Assembly: GCF_023015765.1 (NCBI RefSeq)
Contig: NZ_JALKAL010000006.1
Coordinates: 62,001-126,000, forward strand
DNA length: 64,000 nucleotides
DNA from: Ornithinimicrobium sp. F0845
GTDB lineage: Bacteria > Actinomycetota > Actinomycetes > Actinomycetales > Dermatophilaceae
Direction: 5' to 3'
Shown in pieces: positions 8,429 through 16,925 of the stretch. The position numbers were made by a program, and so were the translations under genes. Each line of letters begins with the position of its first letter. Position 1 is the stretch's first letter. The notes under the pieces are model-generated. The model had not been told where the DNA came from. It saw only the letters and a list, made by a program, of their open reading frames with translations, and ran no database searches.

Positions 8429-8485
8429 TCAGGCGAGAGCAACGCCCGCCCGTGCCATGGATGCGTCCAGGATGATCCCGGTCAC
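8429..8485 (-). pseudogene. 5' remnant of a PIN-domain (VapC) toxin gene
   Basis: A GTG start overlaps the TGA of the antitoxin frame as GTGA, the normal vapBC arrangement. It reads V-T-G-I-I-L-D-A-S-M-A followed by R-A-G-V-A-L-A-stop after 18 codons. The IILDASMA piece is the first strand of a PIN domain with its first catalytic Asp. The rest of the about 130-residue nuclease is missing, so this cannot be an active toxin. Confidence 0.72.
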
Positions 8486-8724
8486 CGACGCCCCTCGTCG
8501 GTGGCCTCGCGGAGGGGTCTGCCGAGGGTCAGGCCCGCCCGAGCCTCGGCGAAGCGGGCGACGGGGTCGGGGTCGGGGTCCGATGCGGCGGCACCGCGGA
8601 TGCCGACCAGTCTGGCCACGGGACGGCCGTGTTTGGTGATGGTGACGGATCCGCCCGCCTAGACCTCGTCCAGGAGGCGCGGGAGATGCGTCCTGGCCTC
8701 GTAGGCGCCCACAGTGCGCATCAT
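8482..8724 (-). pseudogene. Phd/YefM-type antitoxin gene with an in-frame amber codon
   Basis: Reading from the ATG at 8722-8724 gives MMRTVGAYEARTHLPRLLDE-V, then TAG at codon 22 (8659-8661), then AGGSVTITKHGRPVARLVG and an acidic/Arg-rich tail to a TGA at 8482. It is a clean Phd/YefM antitoxin of 81 codons except for the TAG, which sits where homologues usually carry Glu (GAG to TAG is one change). Both partners are damaged, so the pair is a dead toxin-antitoxin locus. It fills most of the gap between the APH-like gene and the glycosyltransferase gene. Confidence 0.8.
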
Positions 8725-8786
8725 CTGAGACTAGTCGACGACCAGGCTGAATCACGTGAGTGTGGCCGAGTGGAGAGAATGGGGCC

Positions 8787-10031
8787 ATGCGCATCGCGAT
8801 GCTCGCGGCGGGGAGCCGCGGCGACTACCAGCCAGTGCTTGCCGTCGCGCGGGGGTTGCGGGACCGCGGCCACGAGGTCGGGGTGACCGCCACCAGCGAC
8901 TACGTCGACCTGGTCGAGGGCGCCGGGGTGGCCGTCGAGGAGGTGCCCGTCGACGTGATGGGCTACTACCGCAACGACCTGCTGCAGCACGGGATGCCGG
9001 TCGGTCTCAACGACCAGCTCGAGTTCCTGGGGCAGGTGGCCCGGGCCATGGCGCCGGCCGTCCGGGAGACGCTGACCGGGATGTGGTCGCGCTACGACGC
9101 CGTGGTGACCACGGCGATGAGCGCGGCCTGGCCGGCGATGATCGACCGGGCCCGCAAGCCGCAGGTGCTGATGATGTTCCTGCCGGCCATCCCGTCCCTG
9201 TGGGGCGACGCCAGCCTGTACTCCGTCCGCGAGGGCCGCTCGCTGACGAACCTGCGCGCCGGGGTGCGGGCCATGCGGGCCTCCACCAACCTGGTCACCG
9301 ACGTCCCCGGGGTCACCGCCGCGCAGCGCCGCCGGGCGATGCTCCAGCTCGCGACGGTGCCGGCCTTCGTCGCCAACTCGGCGCAGATCGTGACCCCGCG
9401 CCGCGTCGGCGGCCGGCGGATCCGCTGCACCGGCTATCCCTTCCTCGACGTCCCCGCGGGCACCAAGCTGCCGGCCGAGGTGGCGGACTTCCTCGACGGC
9501 GGCCCGGAGGCGGTCTACGCCGGCCTCGGGTCACACACGGTGCCCGCCGTGCGGGACGCCCTGCGACACACGGTCGACGCCGCACTGGCCCTGGGTCACC
9601 GCGCGATCGTCCAGGAGGGATCGGGGCTGGAGGAGCAGGGGGAGTATGACGAGCGCGTCCTGTTCGTCGGCGACGTCCCCCACGAGCTGCTCTTCCCCCG
9701 CGTGGCCGCGGTCGTGCACCACGGCGGCGCCGGCACCACCGCACAGGCGCTTCGCGTCGGCCGTCCCCAGGTGGTGCTGCCGTTCACCATGGACCAGCCC
9801 TTCTTCGGCCGGCGGGTGCAGGAGATCGGTGTCGGCTCGGCACCGGTGCCCACGCCCGAGGCGAGCCCGGAGCGGCTCCGGACCGCACTGCATACTGCCC
9901 TCGAGGCAGGAGTCGTCGACCGGGCGCGTGTGGTGGGCCGGCTGGTGCGCGGCGAGGACGGTGTCGGGGGAGCGGTGGCGGTGATCGAGGAGGAGCTGCG
10001 GACGGGCGGTAACGAGCCGACTTCCAGCTAG
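8787..10031 (+). CDS. UDP-glycosyltransferase-like protein (GT1 / sterol glucosyltransferase type)
   Basis: 414 residues. The N-terminal [20 protein letters not shown] is the classic GT-B acceptor-domain start of the family that includes Ugt51-like sterol and macrolide glucosyltransferases. The C-terminal donor-binding region is [43 protein letters not shown], with the HHGGAGTT and FTMDQPFFG elements of the nucleotide-sugar site. It likely transfers a sugar from a UDP or similar donor to a small lipid or polyketide; acceptor unknown. The upstream ATG-like start at 8760 adds nine non-family residues, so MRIAM is preferred. Its TAG stop shares the bases CTAG with the convergent lysA stop. Confidence 0.85.
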   Translation: MRIAMLAAGSRGDYQPVLAVARGLRDRGHEVGVTATSDYVDLVEGAGVAVEEVPVDVMGYYRNDLLQHGMPVGLNDQLEFLGQVARAMAPAVRETLTGMWSRYDAVVTTAMSAAWPAMIDRARKPQVLMMFLPAIPSLWGDASLYSVREGRSLTNLRAGVRAMRASTNLVTDVPGVTAAQRRRAMLQLATVPAFVANSAQIVTPRRVGGRRIRCTGYPFLDVPAGTKLPAEVADFLDGGPEAVYAGLGSHTVPAVRDALRHTVDAALALGHRAIVQEGSGLEEQGEYDERVLFVGDVPHELLFPRVAAVVHHGGAGTTAQALRVGRPQVVLPFTMDQPFFGRRVQEIGVGSAPVPTPEASPERLRTALHTALEAGVVDRARVVGRLVRGEDGVGGAVAVIEEELRTGGNEPTSS

Positions 10032-11392
10032 CCCACGTCGAGGGCGAGCAGATCCTCGACGGTCTCGCGTCGCACGATGACCCGCGCGTGACCGTCCCGC
10101 ACGGCGACCACCGGCGGCCGCGGCGTGTGGTTGTACTGGCTGGACAGGCTGCGGCAGTAGGCGCCCGTCGCGGCGACCGCGAGCAGGTCGCCGGCGCGCA
10201 GGTCCGCGGGGAGCTCGGTGTCCCGCACCAGGATGTCGCCGCTCTCGCAGTGCCGCCCCACCACCCTGGCGCGCATCGGCCCGGCCCCGGACGCGCGGTT
10301 CGCCAGCACGCAGGTGTAGTCGGCGCCGTAGAGCGCGGGCCGGACGTTGTCGCTCATGCCACCGTCGACCGAGACGTAGGTGCGGGTGCTCCCGTCCTCG
10401 AGCCTGACCTCCTTGACCGTGCCCACCTCGTAGAGGGTGAACGTGCTGGGGCCGGCGATGGCCCGGCCGGGCTCGACCGAGATCCGGGGCCGGGGCACCT
10501 CGCCCAGCGCCGCGAGCTCGCGGTCCACCACGGTCGCCAGCCTCTCGGCGAGCTCCGCGGGGGAGAGGGGGTCGTCCGCGGGGGTGTAGGCGATGCCGAA
10601 GCCGCCGCCCAGGTCGAGCTCGGGCAGGAGTATGCCGTGGTGCCGGCTGACCTCGGCATGGAGCCCGATCAGTCGGCCGGCAGCGACCTCGAACCCGGCG
10701 GTGTCCATGATCTGGGACCCGATGTGGCTGTGCAGGCCCAGCAGCTCAAGGTGCTCGCGGTGGTGCAGGACCCGCTCGACGGCCTCCTGCGCGGCGCCGC
10801 CGGCCAGGCTGAAGCCGAACTTCTGGTCCTCGTGCGCCGTCGCGATGAACTCGTGGGTGTGGGCCTCGACGCCGACCGTGACCCGCACCAGCACCCGGGC
10901 GCGCACCCCGAGCTCGGTGGCGGCCTGAGCCAGCCGGTCGATCTCGGTGAGGGAGTCCACCACGACCCGGCCCACGTCATACTGCAGGGCCTGGCGCAGC
11001 TCGGCGACCGACTTGTTGTTGCCGTGCAGGGCGAGGCGCGCGCCCGGGAATCCGGCCCGCTGGGCGACCGCGAGCTCGCCGCCGGAGCAGACGTCGAGAC
11101 CGAGTCCCTCCTGCTGCACCCAGCGCGCGACCGCGGAGCAGAGGAACGCCTTGCCCGCGTAGTAGACGTCGGCGCCGCCGCTGACCTGCGCGAACGCGGT
11201 GGCGAAGGCCTCGCGGAAGGCCCCGGCCCGGTGGCGGAAGTCCTGCTCGTCGACGACATACGCCGGGGTGCCGAACTCCTCTGCCAGGGAGACCACGTCG
11301 AGACCGCCGACGGCGATCCGGCCGTGCGCGTCGCGGTGCACGGTCTCCGCCCAGAGGCGCGGGTGCAGGTCGGGGGAGTGGGTGGCGCTCAC
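10028..11392 (-). CDS. lysA: Diaminopimelate decarboxylase
   Basis: 454-residue PLP enzyme of the alanine racemase/ODC fold. It converts meso-diaminopimelate to L-lysine in the cytosol. The PLP lysine is in [10 protein letters not shown] (K81); HSHIGSQI, the glycine-rich [10 protein letters not shown] phosphate loop and [10 protein letters not shown] follow, with the C-terminal substrate cysteine in VGRHCESGD and the Tyr in [14 protein letters not shown]. The GTG start gives the usual N-terminus ([18 protein letters not shown]). Standing alone next to a glycosyltransferase, it is not linked here to thrA/hom. Convergent four-base overlap with the upstream gene. Confidence 0.95.
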   Translation of the reverse strand: MSATHSPDLHPRLWAETVHRDAHGRIAVGGLDVVSLAEEFGTPAYVVDEQDFRHRAGAFREAFATAFAQVSGGADVYYAGKAFLCSAVARWVQQEGLGLDVCSGGELAVAQRAGFPGARLALHGNNKSVAELRQALQYDVGRVVVDSLTEIDRLAQAATELGVRARVLVRVTVGVEAHTHEFIATAHEDQKFGFSLAGGAAQEAVERVLHHREHLELLGLHSHIGSQIMDTAGFEVAAGRLIGLHAEVSRHHGILLPELDLGGGFGIAYTPADDPLSPAELAERLATVVDRELAALGEVPRPRISVEPGRAIAGPSTFTLYEVGTVKEVRLEDGSTRTYVSVDGGMSDNVRPALYGADYTCVLANRASGAGPMRARVVGRHCESGDILVRDTELPADLRAGDLLAVAATGAYCRSLSSQYNHTPRPPVVAVRDGHARVIVRRETVEDLLALDVG

Positions 11393-11436
11393 GCAGGGAG
11401 TCTAGGAGCCAGCGCCGTCAACCGGACCGGTCGCTG

Positions 11437-12253
11437 TCAGGGCGTGGGCAGGTCCCGGATGATGTCCATCAGGGTGTCGTCCAGCACCGCGGTGCCGCCG
11501 ATGAGTCTGACCGACTGAGGGTCCAGCGCCACGATCGCCTCGCGGGACGCGCTGGGGAGGCGACTCTGGTTGGCCAGCAGGACCGGGGCCCCCTCGGAGG
11601 CCGCGAGGGCCGACACGGACAGTGCGTCGGCGAACCACTCCCCGGACGCGAGGTAGGCGCGCGGGGCACCGGTCGGGTAGGACTCGAAGAGCGCGGCGGC
11701 CGTCTCGAAGCGGGTGCTCCCGCTGATCCGCGTGACCGGCGCGATCTGACTCAGCTCGTACTCCACCGAGGCGGTGACCGTCCCGTGGCCTCCGACGATC
11801 GTGATGCTCGGCGGGTTGAGGGCCTCCAGGGTCTGGCGGGTCACGGGGGGAAGGTCGAAGGTCTTGGTCAGCATCACCGGTGCTCCCTCGGCCCCGGCGC
11901 GTGCCGACGCGGCGAGGGCGTCGGGCATCATCGGGACGAACGGCGGTTTGGGGACCAGGGGTGTCCCGGAGGCGATGTAGACCGTGACGTAGCCCGGCTC
12001 GAAGGTGGCCGCGAGGAGTGCTGCCGTGCCGTAGCGGTCCGTCCCGGAGATGCGGATCGGCTCGATCCCCGCGGCCAGCAGCTCCTGCTCCACCGCAGGC
12101 TGGATGACGGAGGTGCCGCCCAGGACGATGGCGTGGGCGGTCGACCGCCACCATCACCTCCTCGTCGGCGCCCGGCGGTGCCGCCGCGGCGGGGGCGGCG
12201 ATCAGTGCGATCAGGGACAGGGCGGCAAGGGCACAGCGGCTTCGGGTGCGCAA
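11437..12253 (-). pseudogene. Secreted cell-wall-binding repeat 2 (CWB2) protein with a frameshift
   Basis: Two reading frames are needed. From a TTG at 12251-12253, preceded by GAGAGG, the protein begins with a signal peptide: RCALAALSLIALIAAP, then AAAAPPGADEEVMVAV. From about 12150 onward the recognisable sequence is in another frame: HAIVLGGTSVIQPAVEQEL, ISGTDRYGTAALLAATF, and two further CWB2 repeats (RISGSTRFETAAALFES; YLASGEWFADALSVSALAA). CWB2 domains anchor proteins to the actinobacterial or clostridial envelope. No catalytic domain remains, and the total length is not a multiple of three. The shift could be real decay or a sequencing error. Confidence 0.72.
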
Positions 12254-12398
12254 CGGGGTCGTCCTCTCGTGCGGGGCGAACGGCTCTCGGTGCTGGTCCC
12301 GATCTGGTGCGGACCACCCCCTGGCCGGCGATGTGGGCCACGGTAGCCGGGGTGTCACAGGCGGCGCGCTGGATCGATGCCCTCTTCGGCAGGGCCTC

Positions 12399-12433
12399 TT
12401 GACAAAGTTAGTTAATGAGACATACTAACTCTC
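12399..12433 (+). promoter_or_regulatory. Promoter with embedded inverted-repeat operator for the ROK regulator; leaderless start
   Basis: A perfect -35 (TTGACA, 12399-12404) stands 16 bases before CATACT (12421-12426), which is 4/6 of a -10. The ATG follows seven bases later, so the transcript probably begins at or next to the start codon, and there is no SD. The perfect inverted repeat AGTTAGT-N11-ACTAACT (12406-12430) covers the space between the two promoter boxes and the -10. That is where a ROK repressor would block its own promoter. Confidence 0.7.
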
Positions 12434-13546
12434 ATGACACAGGTCACCGGTCGACCGCGCGGCGGGCGACGCCCCGTCGGCAAGGTGCTGCCGGGTGACG
12501 CGAGACGTCATCACCGGGCCCTGGTCCTGCAGCAGCTCTTCGACGACGGCCCGCGCAGTCGCGCCGACCTCTCCCGGGAGACGGGGCTGACCCGGGTGAC
12601 CGTCTCCGACCTGGTCGCCGAGCTGCTCGACACCGGCATGCTGGTCGAGCTGGGCCACCGCCCCGGCGTGCGCCAGGGGAAGCCCGCCACCCTCGTCGGG
12701 CTCGCCGACACCGCCCCCGTGGTGGTCGCGCTGGACCTGTCCGGCGACCGGATCCTGCGCTCTGCCGTGGTGGACCTGCACGGTGGCATCCTCACGGCAG
12801 AGTCCGTCGAGCTGTCCGAGGGTGAGGCGGCCGTGGCCGAGGTGCTCGCCCTCGTCGCCCGGCTGCGCGAGCAGCTGACCCGGCCCGTGCTCGGGGTCGG
12901 CATCGGCGCGCCCGGCATCATCGACCACGCGGGGACCGTGCTGCACGCACCCAACCTGGGCTGGTCCGACCTGGCCCTCGCCGAGCGGGTGCACCGGGAG
13001 ACCGGCCTGCCGGCATACGTGGCCAATGACGCCAACATGGCGACCGCCGCCGAGACCAGCTTCGGCGCCGGTGACGACGCGGGGCTGCTCCTGGTGACCA
13101 TCGGTCACGGTGTCGGGGGAGGGGTCCTGGTCGACGGCCGGGTGCTGGCGGGCCCGCTGCTGTCCTCGGGGGAGATCGGGCACGTGGTCGTCGACCCGGA
13201 CGGTCCGACCTGTGCCTGCGGCAACCGCGGGTGCCTGGAGACGATCCTGGCGGTGCCCACCCTGCGCCGGGCGCAGACCGAGGCCGAGCTTGTCGCGGCG
13301 GGGCAGCGGCTGGGCTCGGTGCTCAGCCCGGTCGTGACCACGCTCGGCATCGCCGACGTCGTGCTCTACGGCCCGGCCGAGCTGCTCGACGGCCACCTGC
13401 TGCGGGCGACGCAGGACGCGCTCGCCCACCAGACCCTTCCCTTCGTTGCCCGGCAGGTCCACGTGCGCGTGGTCCCGCTGGCGGACGAGCTCGTTCTGAA
13501 GGGAGCGGCAGCGCTCGTGCGCTACCGCGAGATAGGCGTGGTGTGA
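12434..13546 (+). CDS. ROK-family transcriptional repressor of the amino-sugar operon
   Basis: 370 residues. Residues about 25-85 form a winged HTH (VLQQLFDDGPRSRADLSRET, then GLTRVTVSDLVAELLDTGML). The rest is a ROK sugar-sensing domain: VGVGIGAPGIIDHAG, VANDANMATAAE, TIGHGVGGGVLVDG and the Cys-rich zinc motif CACGNRGCLE. NagC/Mlc-type proteins of this family bind operators until a phosphorylated amino sugar releases them. Downstream kinase and deaminase genes suggest N-acetylglucosamine-6-phosphate or a similar effector. The first gene of the locus, with a probable autoregulatory operator over its promoter; the SBP gene starts 45 bases after its stop. Confidence 0.85.
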   Translation: MTQVTGRPRGGRRPVGKVLPGDARRHHRALVLQQLFDDGPRSRADLSRETGLTRVTVSDLVAELLDTGMLVELGHRPGVRQGKPATLVGLADTAPVVVALDLSGDRILRSAVVDLHGGILTAESVELSEGEAAVAEVLALVARLREQLTRPVLGVGIGAPGIIDHAGTVLHAPNLGWSDLALAERVHRETGLPAYVANDANMATAAETSFGAGDDAGLLLVTIGHGVGGGVLVDGRVLAGPLLSSGEIGHVVVDPDGPTCACGNRGCLETILAVPTLRRAQTEAELVAAGQRLGSVLSPVVTTLGIADVVLYGPAELLDGHLLRATQDALAHQTLPFVARQVHVRVVPLADELVLKGAAALVRYREIGVV

Positions 13547-13591
13547 CCCCTGGGTTCACTACCGACCACCACCACCGAGAGAGGTTCAACG

Positions 13592-14950
13592 ATGAAGCTC
13601 AGCACCATGACCCGGGCCGCGGTAGTGACGACTGTCGCCGCGACCCTGCTGGCCGGCTGCGGCCAAGGGAGCACGACGGACGACCCGACCGACGACGCCA
13701 CGGACGACGCCGCGGCCGACGAGGGCGAGGCTGACGACGGCGAGGCGACCGACGGGGCCGAGGAGACCGACGCCCCGGCCGAGACCGGCGGCGAGGAGGC
13801 CTCCGGCGAGACGATCACCCTGTGGCTGGCCGGTGAGACCGACACCCCGGTCGAGCTCGAGGAGTGGCTGGTCACCGCCTTCAACGAGGAGACCGGTGCC
13901 ACGCTCGAGGTGCAGCGGATCCCCTGGGGAGAGCTGCTGGAGCGCGCCAACCAGGCCCTCCCCGACCCCGACAACACGCCTGACGTGATCGAGATGGGCA
14001 ACACCCAGGTTCCGACATACACCAGTGTCGGTGCGTTCGAGGACCTGTCCGGCCTGCTCGGCGAGCTGGGCGACATCGGCCCCGAGGGCTTCATCGAGGC
14101 CGGCACCTATGAGGACACCGTCTACGCGGTGCCCTACTACTGGGGCTCGCGCTACATCTTCTTCGACAAGGCCGCCTTCAGCGACGCGGGCCTGGAGGTG
14201 CCCACCACGCTCGAGGAGTTCTCCACCGCGGCGATCGCGCTGCGCGAGGCCGGCGGCGACGGCTTCTCCGGGCTCTGGCTGCCCGGGCAGGACTGGCGCA
14301 ACGGCATCAGCTGGATCTTCGCGCACGGCGGCGACATCGCCGTCAAGGAGGGTGACCAGTGGGTCGGCGCGCTGTCCTCGCCCGAGAGCGTGGCCGGCCT
14401 GACCCAGTGGCAGGAGCTGTACGCCGGCGCCTCCACCGCCCCGCAGGACGGCAAGGACGCCGAGGCCTGGGTGCCGTTCAACAACGGCGAGGCCGCGATG
14501 TTCATGGCGCCGAGCTGGGCGCGCTGGAGCGTGGAGGAGACCAGGGCCGAGGACCTCGGCGCGTTCGCCCTCCCCGGTGTGGACGGCGGCGTCGCCCCCG
14601 TGTTCGCCGGCGGGTCCAACATCGCCATCTCGGCCCAGTCGCAGCACAAGGAGCTGGCCGCCGACCTGATGCGGCTGATCTTCAGCGACGAGTACCAGAC
14701 GATGCTCGCCGAGAACGGCCTCGGCCCGGCCAACCCCGAGTTCACCGCGCTGATGGGTGACGACGAGTTCGCGCAGGCCGCGATCTCCGCCGCCGAGAAC
14801 GCCAAGCTGACCCCGGCCTCCTCGGAGTGGGCCGCGGTCGAGACCGCCTCGGTCATGGAGGAGTTCTTCGGCCGCATCGCCGGCGGCGAGGACGTCGCCA
14901 CGGTCGCCGCGGAGGTCGACACCCAGCTGGCGGACATGCTCAACGGCTGA
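13592..14950 (+). CDS. Sugar ABC transporter solute-binding lipoprotein (family 1; DasA/NgcE-like role)
   Basis: 452 residues. Signal peptide with lipobox L-L-A-G-C (Cys23), then an extremely acidic linker of Asp/Glu/Thr/Ala repeats to about residue 70, as in many actinobacterial lipoproteins. The family-1 binding fold follows: TITLWLAGETDTPVELEEWL, NTPDVIEMGNTQVPTYTS, YAVPYYWGSRYIFFDKAAF, FNNGEAAMFMAPSWA and FAGGSNIAISAQSQHKELA. It would capture the substrate outside the membrane and deliver it to the two permeases encoded next. Catabolic neighbours (hexosaminidase, sugar kinase, NagB) suggest GlcNAc, chitobiose or a muropeptide-derived amino sugar. A strong SD (GAGAGAGG) precedes the ATG. 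No ATPase gene lies in the operon; a shared MsiK-like ATPase elsewhere is probable. Confidence 0.88.
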   Translation: MKLSTMTRAAVVTTVAATLLAGCGQGSTTDDPTDDATDDAAADEGEADDGEATDGAEETDAPAETGGEEASGETITLWLAGETDTPVELEEWLVTAFNEETGATLEVQRIPWGELLERANQALPDPDNTPDVIEMGNTQVPTYTSVGAFEDLSGLLGELGDIGPEGFIEAGTYEDTVYAVPYYWGSRYIFFDKAAFSDAGLEVPTTLEEFSTAAIALREAGGDGFSGLWLPGQDWRNGISWIFAHGGDIAVKEGDQWVGALSSPESVAGLTQWQELYAGASTAPQDGKDAEAWVPFNNGEAAMFMAPSWARWSVEETRAEDLGAFALPGVDGGVAPVFAGGSNIAISAQSQHKELAADLMRLIFSDEYQTMLAENGLGPANPEFTALMGDDEFAQAAISAAENAKLTPASSEWAAVETASVMEEFFGRIAGGEDVATVAAEVDTQLADMLNG

Positions 14951-14972
14951 GCAGGCCCAGGCAGTATGACGT

Positions 14973-15008
14973 GAGGGGCCGGTGCCGGGCGCCGGCACCG
15001 GCCCCCTC
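14973..15008 (+). terminator. 16-bp stem-loop after the SBP gene
   Basis: GAGGGGCCGGTGCCGG (14973-14988) pairs with CCGGCACCGGCCCCCTC (14992-15008) with one bulged base and a three-base loop; no U-tract follows. It lies 22 bases beyond the SBP stop, before the 32-bp repeats and the first permease. It probably reduces read-through into the permeases or protects the SBP mRNA 3' end. Confidence 0.65.
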
Positions 15009-15020
15009 GCTGCCCGCAGG

Positions 15021-15116
15021 GTCTACAAAACCTCCCCAAGAATGCGGGTGGGGTCTACAAAACCTCCCCAAGAATGCGTGGGAGGCGTACAGAACCTCCC
15101 TCAAAATGGGTTGACG
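15021..15116 (+). repeat. Three tandem copies of a 32-bp unit (ACAAAACCTCCCCAAGAATG element)
   Basis: Units start at 15021, 15053 and 15085, exactly 32 bases apart. The first two share GTCTACAAAACCTCCCC and AAGAATGCG; the third is degenerate (GCGTACAGAACCTCCCT, AAAATGGG). The array fills the SBP-permease gap just upstream of the permease SD. The same unit with the same 32-bp period occurs inverted inside the tmsA-like gene at 40.5 kb. There are no spacers, so it is not CRISPR. CCTCCCC could pair with SD-like GGGAGG in the same RNA. Confidence 0.9.
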
Positions 15117-15129
15117 AGAAGGGTGCAGG

Positions 15130-16092
15130 ATGACGGACCAGGAGACGGCGCGGGTGCCCCTGACGCCGACGCCGGTGACCGCGCCCGACCGGCGTCGCCG
15201 GCGCCGGCGCGGCGGGCTCGGTGGCTACTGGCTGCTGCTACCGGCGATCGCGGTGCTGCTGATCGGCGAGGGCTATCCGCTGGTGCGGCAGGTCATCATG
15301 TCCTTCCAGGAGTTCGGCCGTGCCCAGCAGTTCGGGGCGCCGCCGGAGTGGATTGGCCTGGACAACTACCGCGCGCTGTTCACGGACTCGCAGATGTGGG
15401 GCGTGGTCGTGCGCTCCCTGGTGTTCTGCGCGGTCAACGTCGCCCTGACCATGGTCATCGGCACGACCTTCGCGCTGATCATGCTCCGGGCACCGCGCGT
15501 CCCGCGGGTTGTGCTGCAGGTGAGCATGCTGCTCTGCTGGGCGATGCCGGTGATCGCGGCGATGACCGCCTGGCAGTGGTTGTTCGACAGCCGCTACGGC
15601 CTGATCAACTGGACGCTGACCAACCTGGGCCTGGGTGACTTCACCCGGCACAACTGGCTGATCGAGCCGCTGTCCTTCTACCTCGTCGCCACCGTGATCG
15701 TGGTCTGGATGAGCGTGCCGTTCGTGGCGTTCACCGCCTACGCCGCGCTCACCCAGGTGCCCGAGGACGCACTGGAGGCCGGGCAGATCGACGGCGCCAA
15801 CGCCTGGCAGCGCTGGCGCTTCATCATCTACCCCTCGATCCGCCCGGCCCTGACCATCGTGCTGATGCTGCAGATCGTGTGGGACCTGCGGGTCTTCGCC
15901 CAGATCCACTACCTGCAGGGGGTGGGCGGGGTCCCCAGCGAGACCCACCTGCTCGGCACCTACATCTACACCCTCGGCGTCGGACAGAGCGAGTACGGCA
16001 TGGCCTCGGCCTTCGCCCTCTTCGTGCTCGTGCTCACGCTGGTCCTCACCGCGCGCTACGTGCACGCCCTCCTGAAGGCGGAGACGGTATGA
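15130..16092 (+). CDS. Sugar ABC transporter permease, MalF-type
   Basis: 320 residues with six predicted membrane helices, starting after a basic R-R-R-R-R-G segment (GYWLLLPAIAVLLIGEGYPL). The EAA coupling loop is YAALTQVPEDALEAGQIDGA followed by NAWQRWRFIIYPSIRPAL, typical of carbohydrate uptake transporter-1 MalF-like subunits. An SD-like AAGGG/GCAGG lies before the ATG. It forms the channel with the next gene product and has no dedicated ATPase nearby. Its TGA overlaps the next ATG. Confidence 0.92.
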   Translation: MTDQETARVPLTPTPVTAPDRRRRRRRGGLGGYWLLLPAIAVLLIGEGYPLVRQVIMSFQEFGRAQQFGAPPEWIGLDNYRALFTDSQMWGVVVRSLVFCAVNVALTMVIGTTFALIMLRAPRVPRVVLQVSMLLCWAMPVIAAMTAWQWLFDSRYGLINWTLTNLGLGDFTRHNWLIEPLSFYLVATVIVVWMSVPFVAFTAYAALTQVPEDALEAGQIDGANAWQRWRFIIYPSIRPALTIVLMLQIVWDLRVFAQIHYLQGVGGVPSETHLLGTYIYTLGVGQSEYGMASAFALFVLVLTLVLTARYVHALLKAETV

Positions 16093-16925
16093 GACGCATC
16101 GGACGCACCACCCGCGGACGCCTGTGGGGCGCGGTGGCCGTCGCCCTCGCCCTGGTCTGGGCCTTCCCGGCCTACTGGATCCTCAACGGCGCGCTCCAGC
16201 CGATCGAGGCCCTGCGCGCACCGACCCCCTCGTTCGTGCCCACCGACCTCACCCTCGACGCCTTCGGCCGGGTCCTGGACGGCGAGTTCTTCGCCTCGCT
16301 ACGGCTCAGCCTGTCGGTGACGCTGATCTGCGTGGCGCTCGCCGTGGTCTGCGCGTTCGTCGCCGCCGTCGCGATCTCCCGCTTCCGGTTCCGCGGGCGG
16401 GTCTCCTTCATCATCGTGGTGCTGACCATCCAGATGATCCCGCCGGAGGCGCTGTTCATCAGCCAGTACCGGATGCTCAACGACTGGAACCTCTACAACA
16501 CGATCGCCGGTCTGTCGCTGCTCTACGTCGCGGCCGTCCTGCCGTTCACGGTGTGGCTGCTGCGCGGCTTCGTGGACGGCGTCCCGGTCGAGCTCGAGGA
16601 GGCGGCGATGGTCGACGGCTGCAGCCGGTTCCGCGCGTTCTTCACCATTACCTTCCCGCTGCTCGCGCCCGGACTGATCGCCAGCGGCGTCTTCGCCTTC
16701 CTCCAGGCGTGGAACGAGTACACCCTGGCCGTGGTCGTCATGGAGCCCGACAACCGGACGCTCCCGCTGTGGCTGCGGGGCATGACCACGGTGTCCAACC
16801 AGGCGATCGACTGGCCGGCCGTCATGGCGGGCTCGGTGCTCGTGGCCGTCCCGGTGATCGTCTTCTTCATGATCGTGCAGACCAAGATGACCCAGGGTCT
16901 GGTCTCGGGGGCGGTGAAGGGATGA
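16089..16925 (+). CDS. Sugar ABC transporter permease, MalG-type
   Basis: 278 residues, six helices, starting MRRIGRTTRGRLWGAVAV. The EAA loop reads VPVELEEAAMVDGCSRFRAF, followed by FFTITFPLLAPGLIASGVFAF, and the C-terminus has QTKMTQGLVSGAVKG, a hallmark of MalG-like permeases. The start is fixed by ATGA overlap with the preceding gene; its own stop overlaps the next ATG the same way, so translation of these genes is probably coupled. Confidence 0.93.
   Translation: MRRIGRTTRGRLWGAVAVALALVWAFPAYWILNGALQPIEALRAPTPSFVPTDLTLDAFGRVLDGEFFASLRLSLSVTLICVALAVVCAFVAAVAISRFRFRGRVSFIIVVLTIQMIPPEALFISQYRMLNDWNLYNTIAGLSLLYVAAVLPFTVWLLRGFVDGVPVELEEAAMVDGCSRFRAFFTITFPLLAPGLIASGVFAFLQAWNEYTLAVVVMEPDNRTLPLWLRGMTTVSNQAIDWPAVMAGSVLVAVPVIVFFMIVQTKMTQGLVSGAVKG

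Noticed and set aside
15021-15116. CRISPR array
   Set aside because: The 32-bp units are contiguous with no spacers, there are at most three copies and no cas genes nearby.
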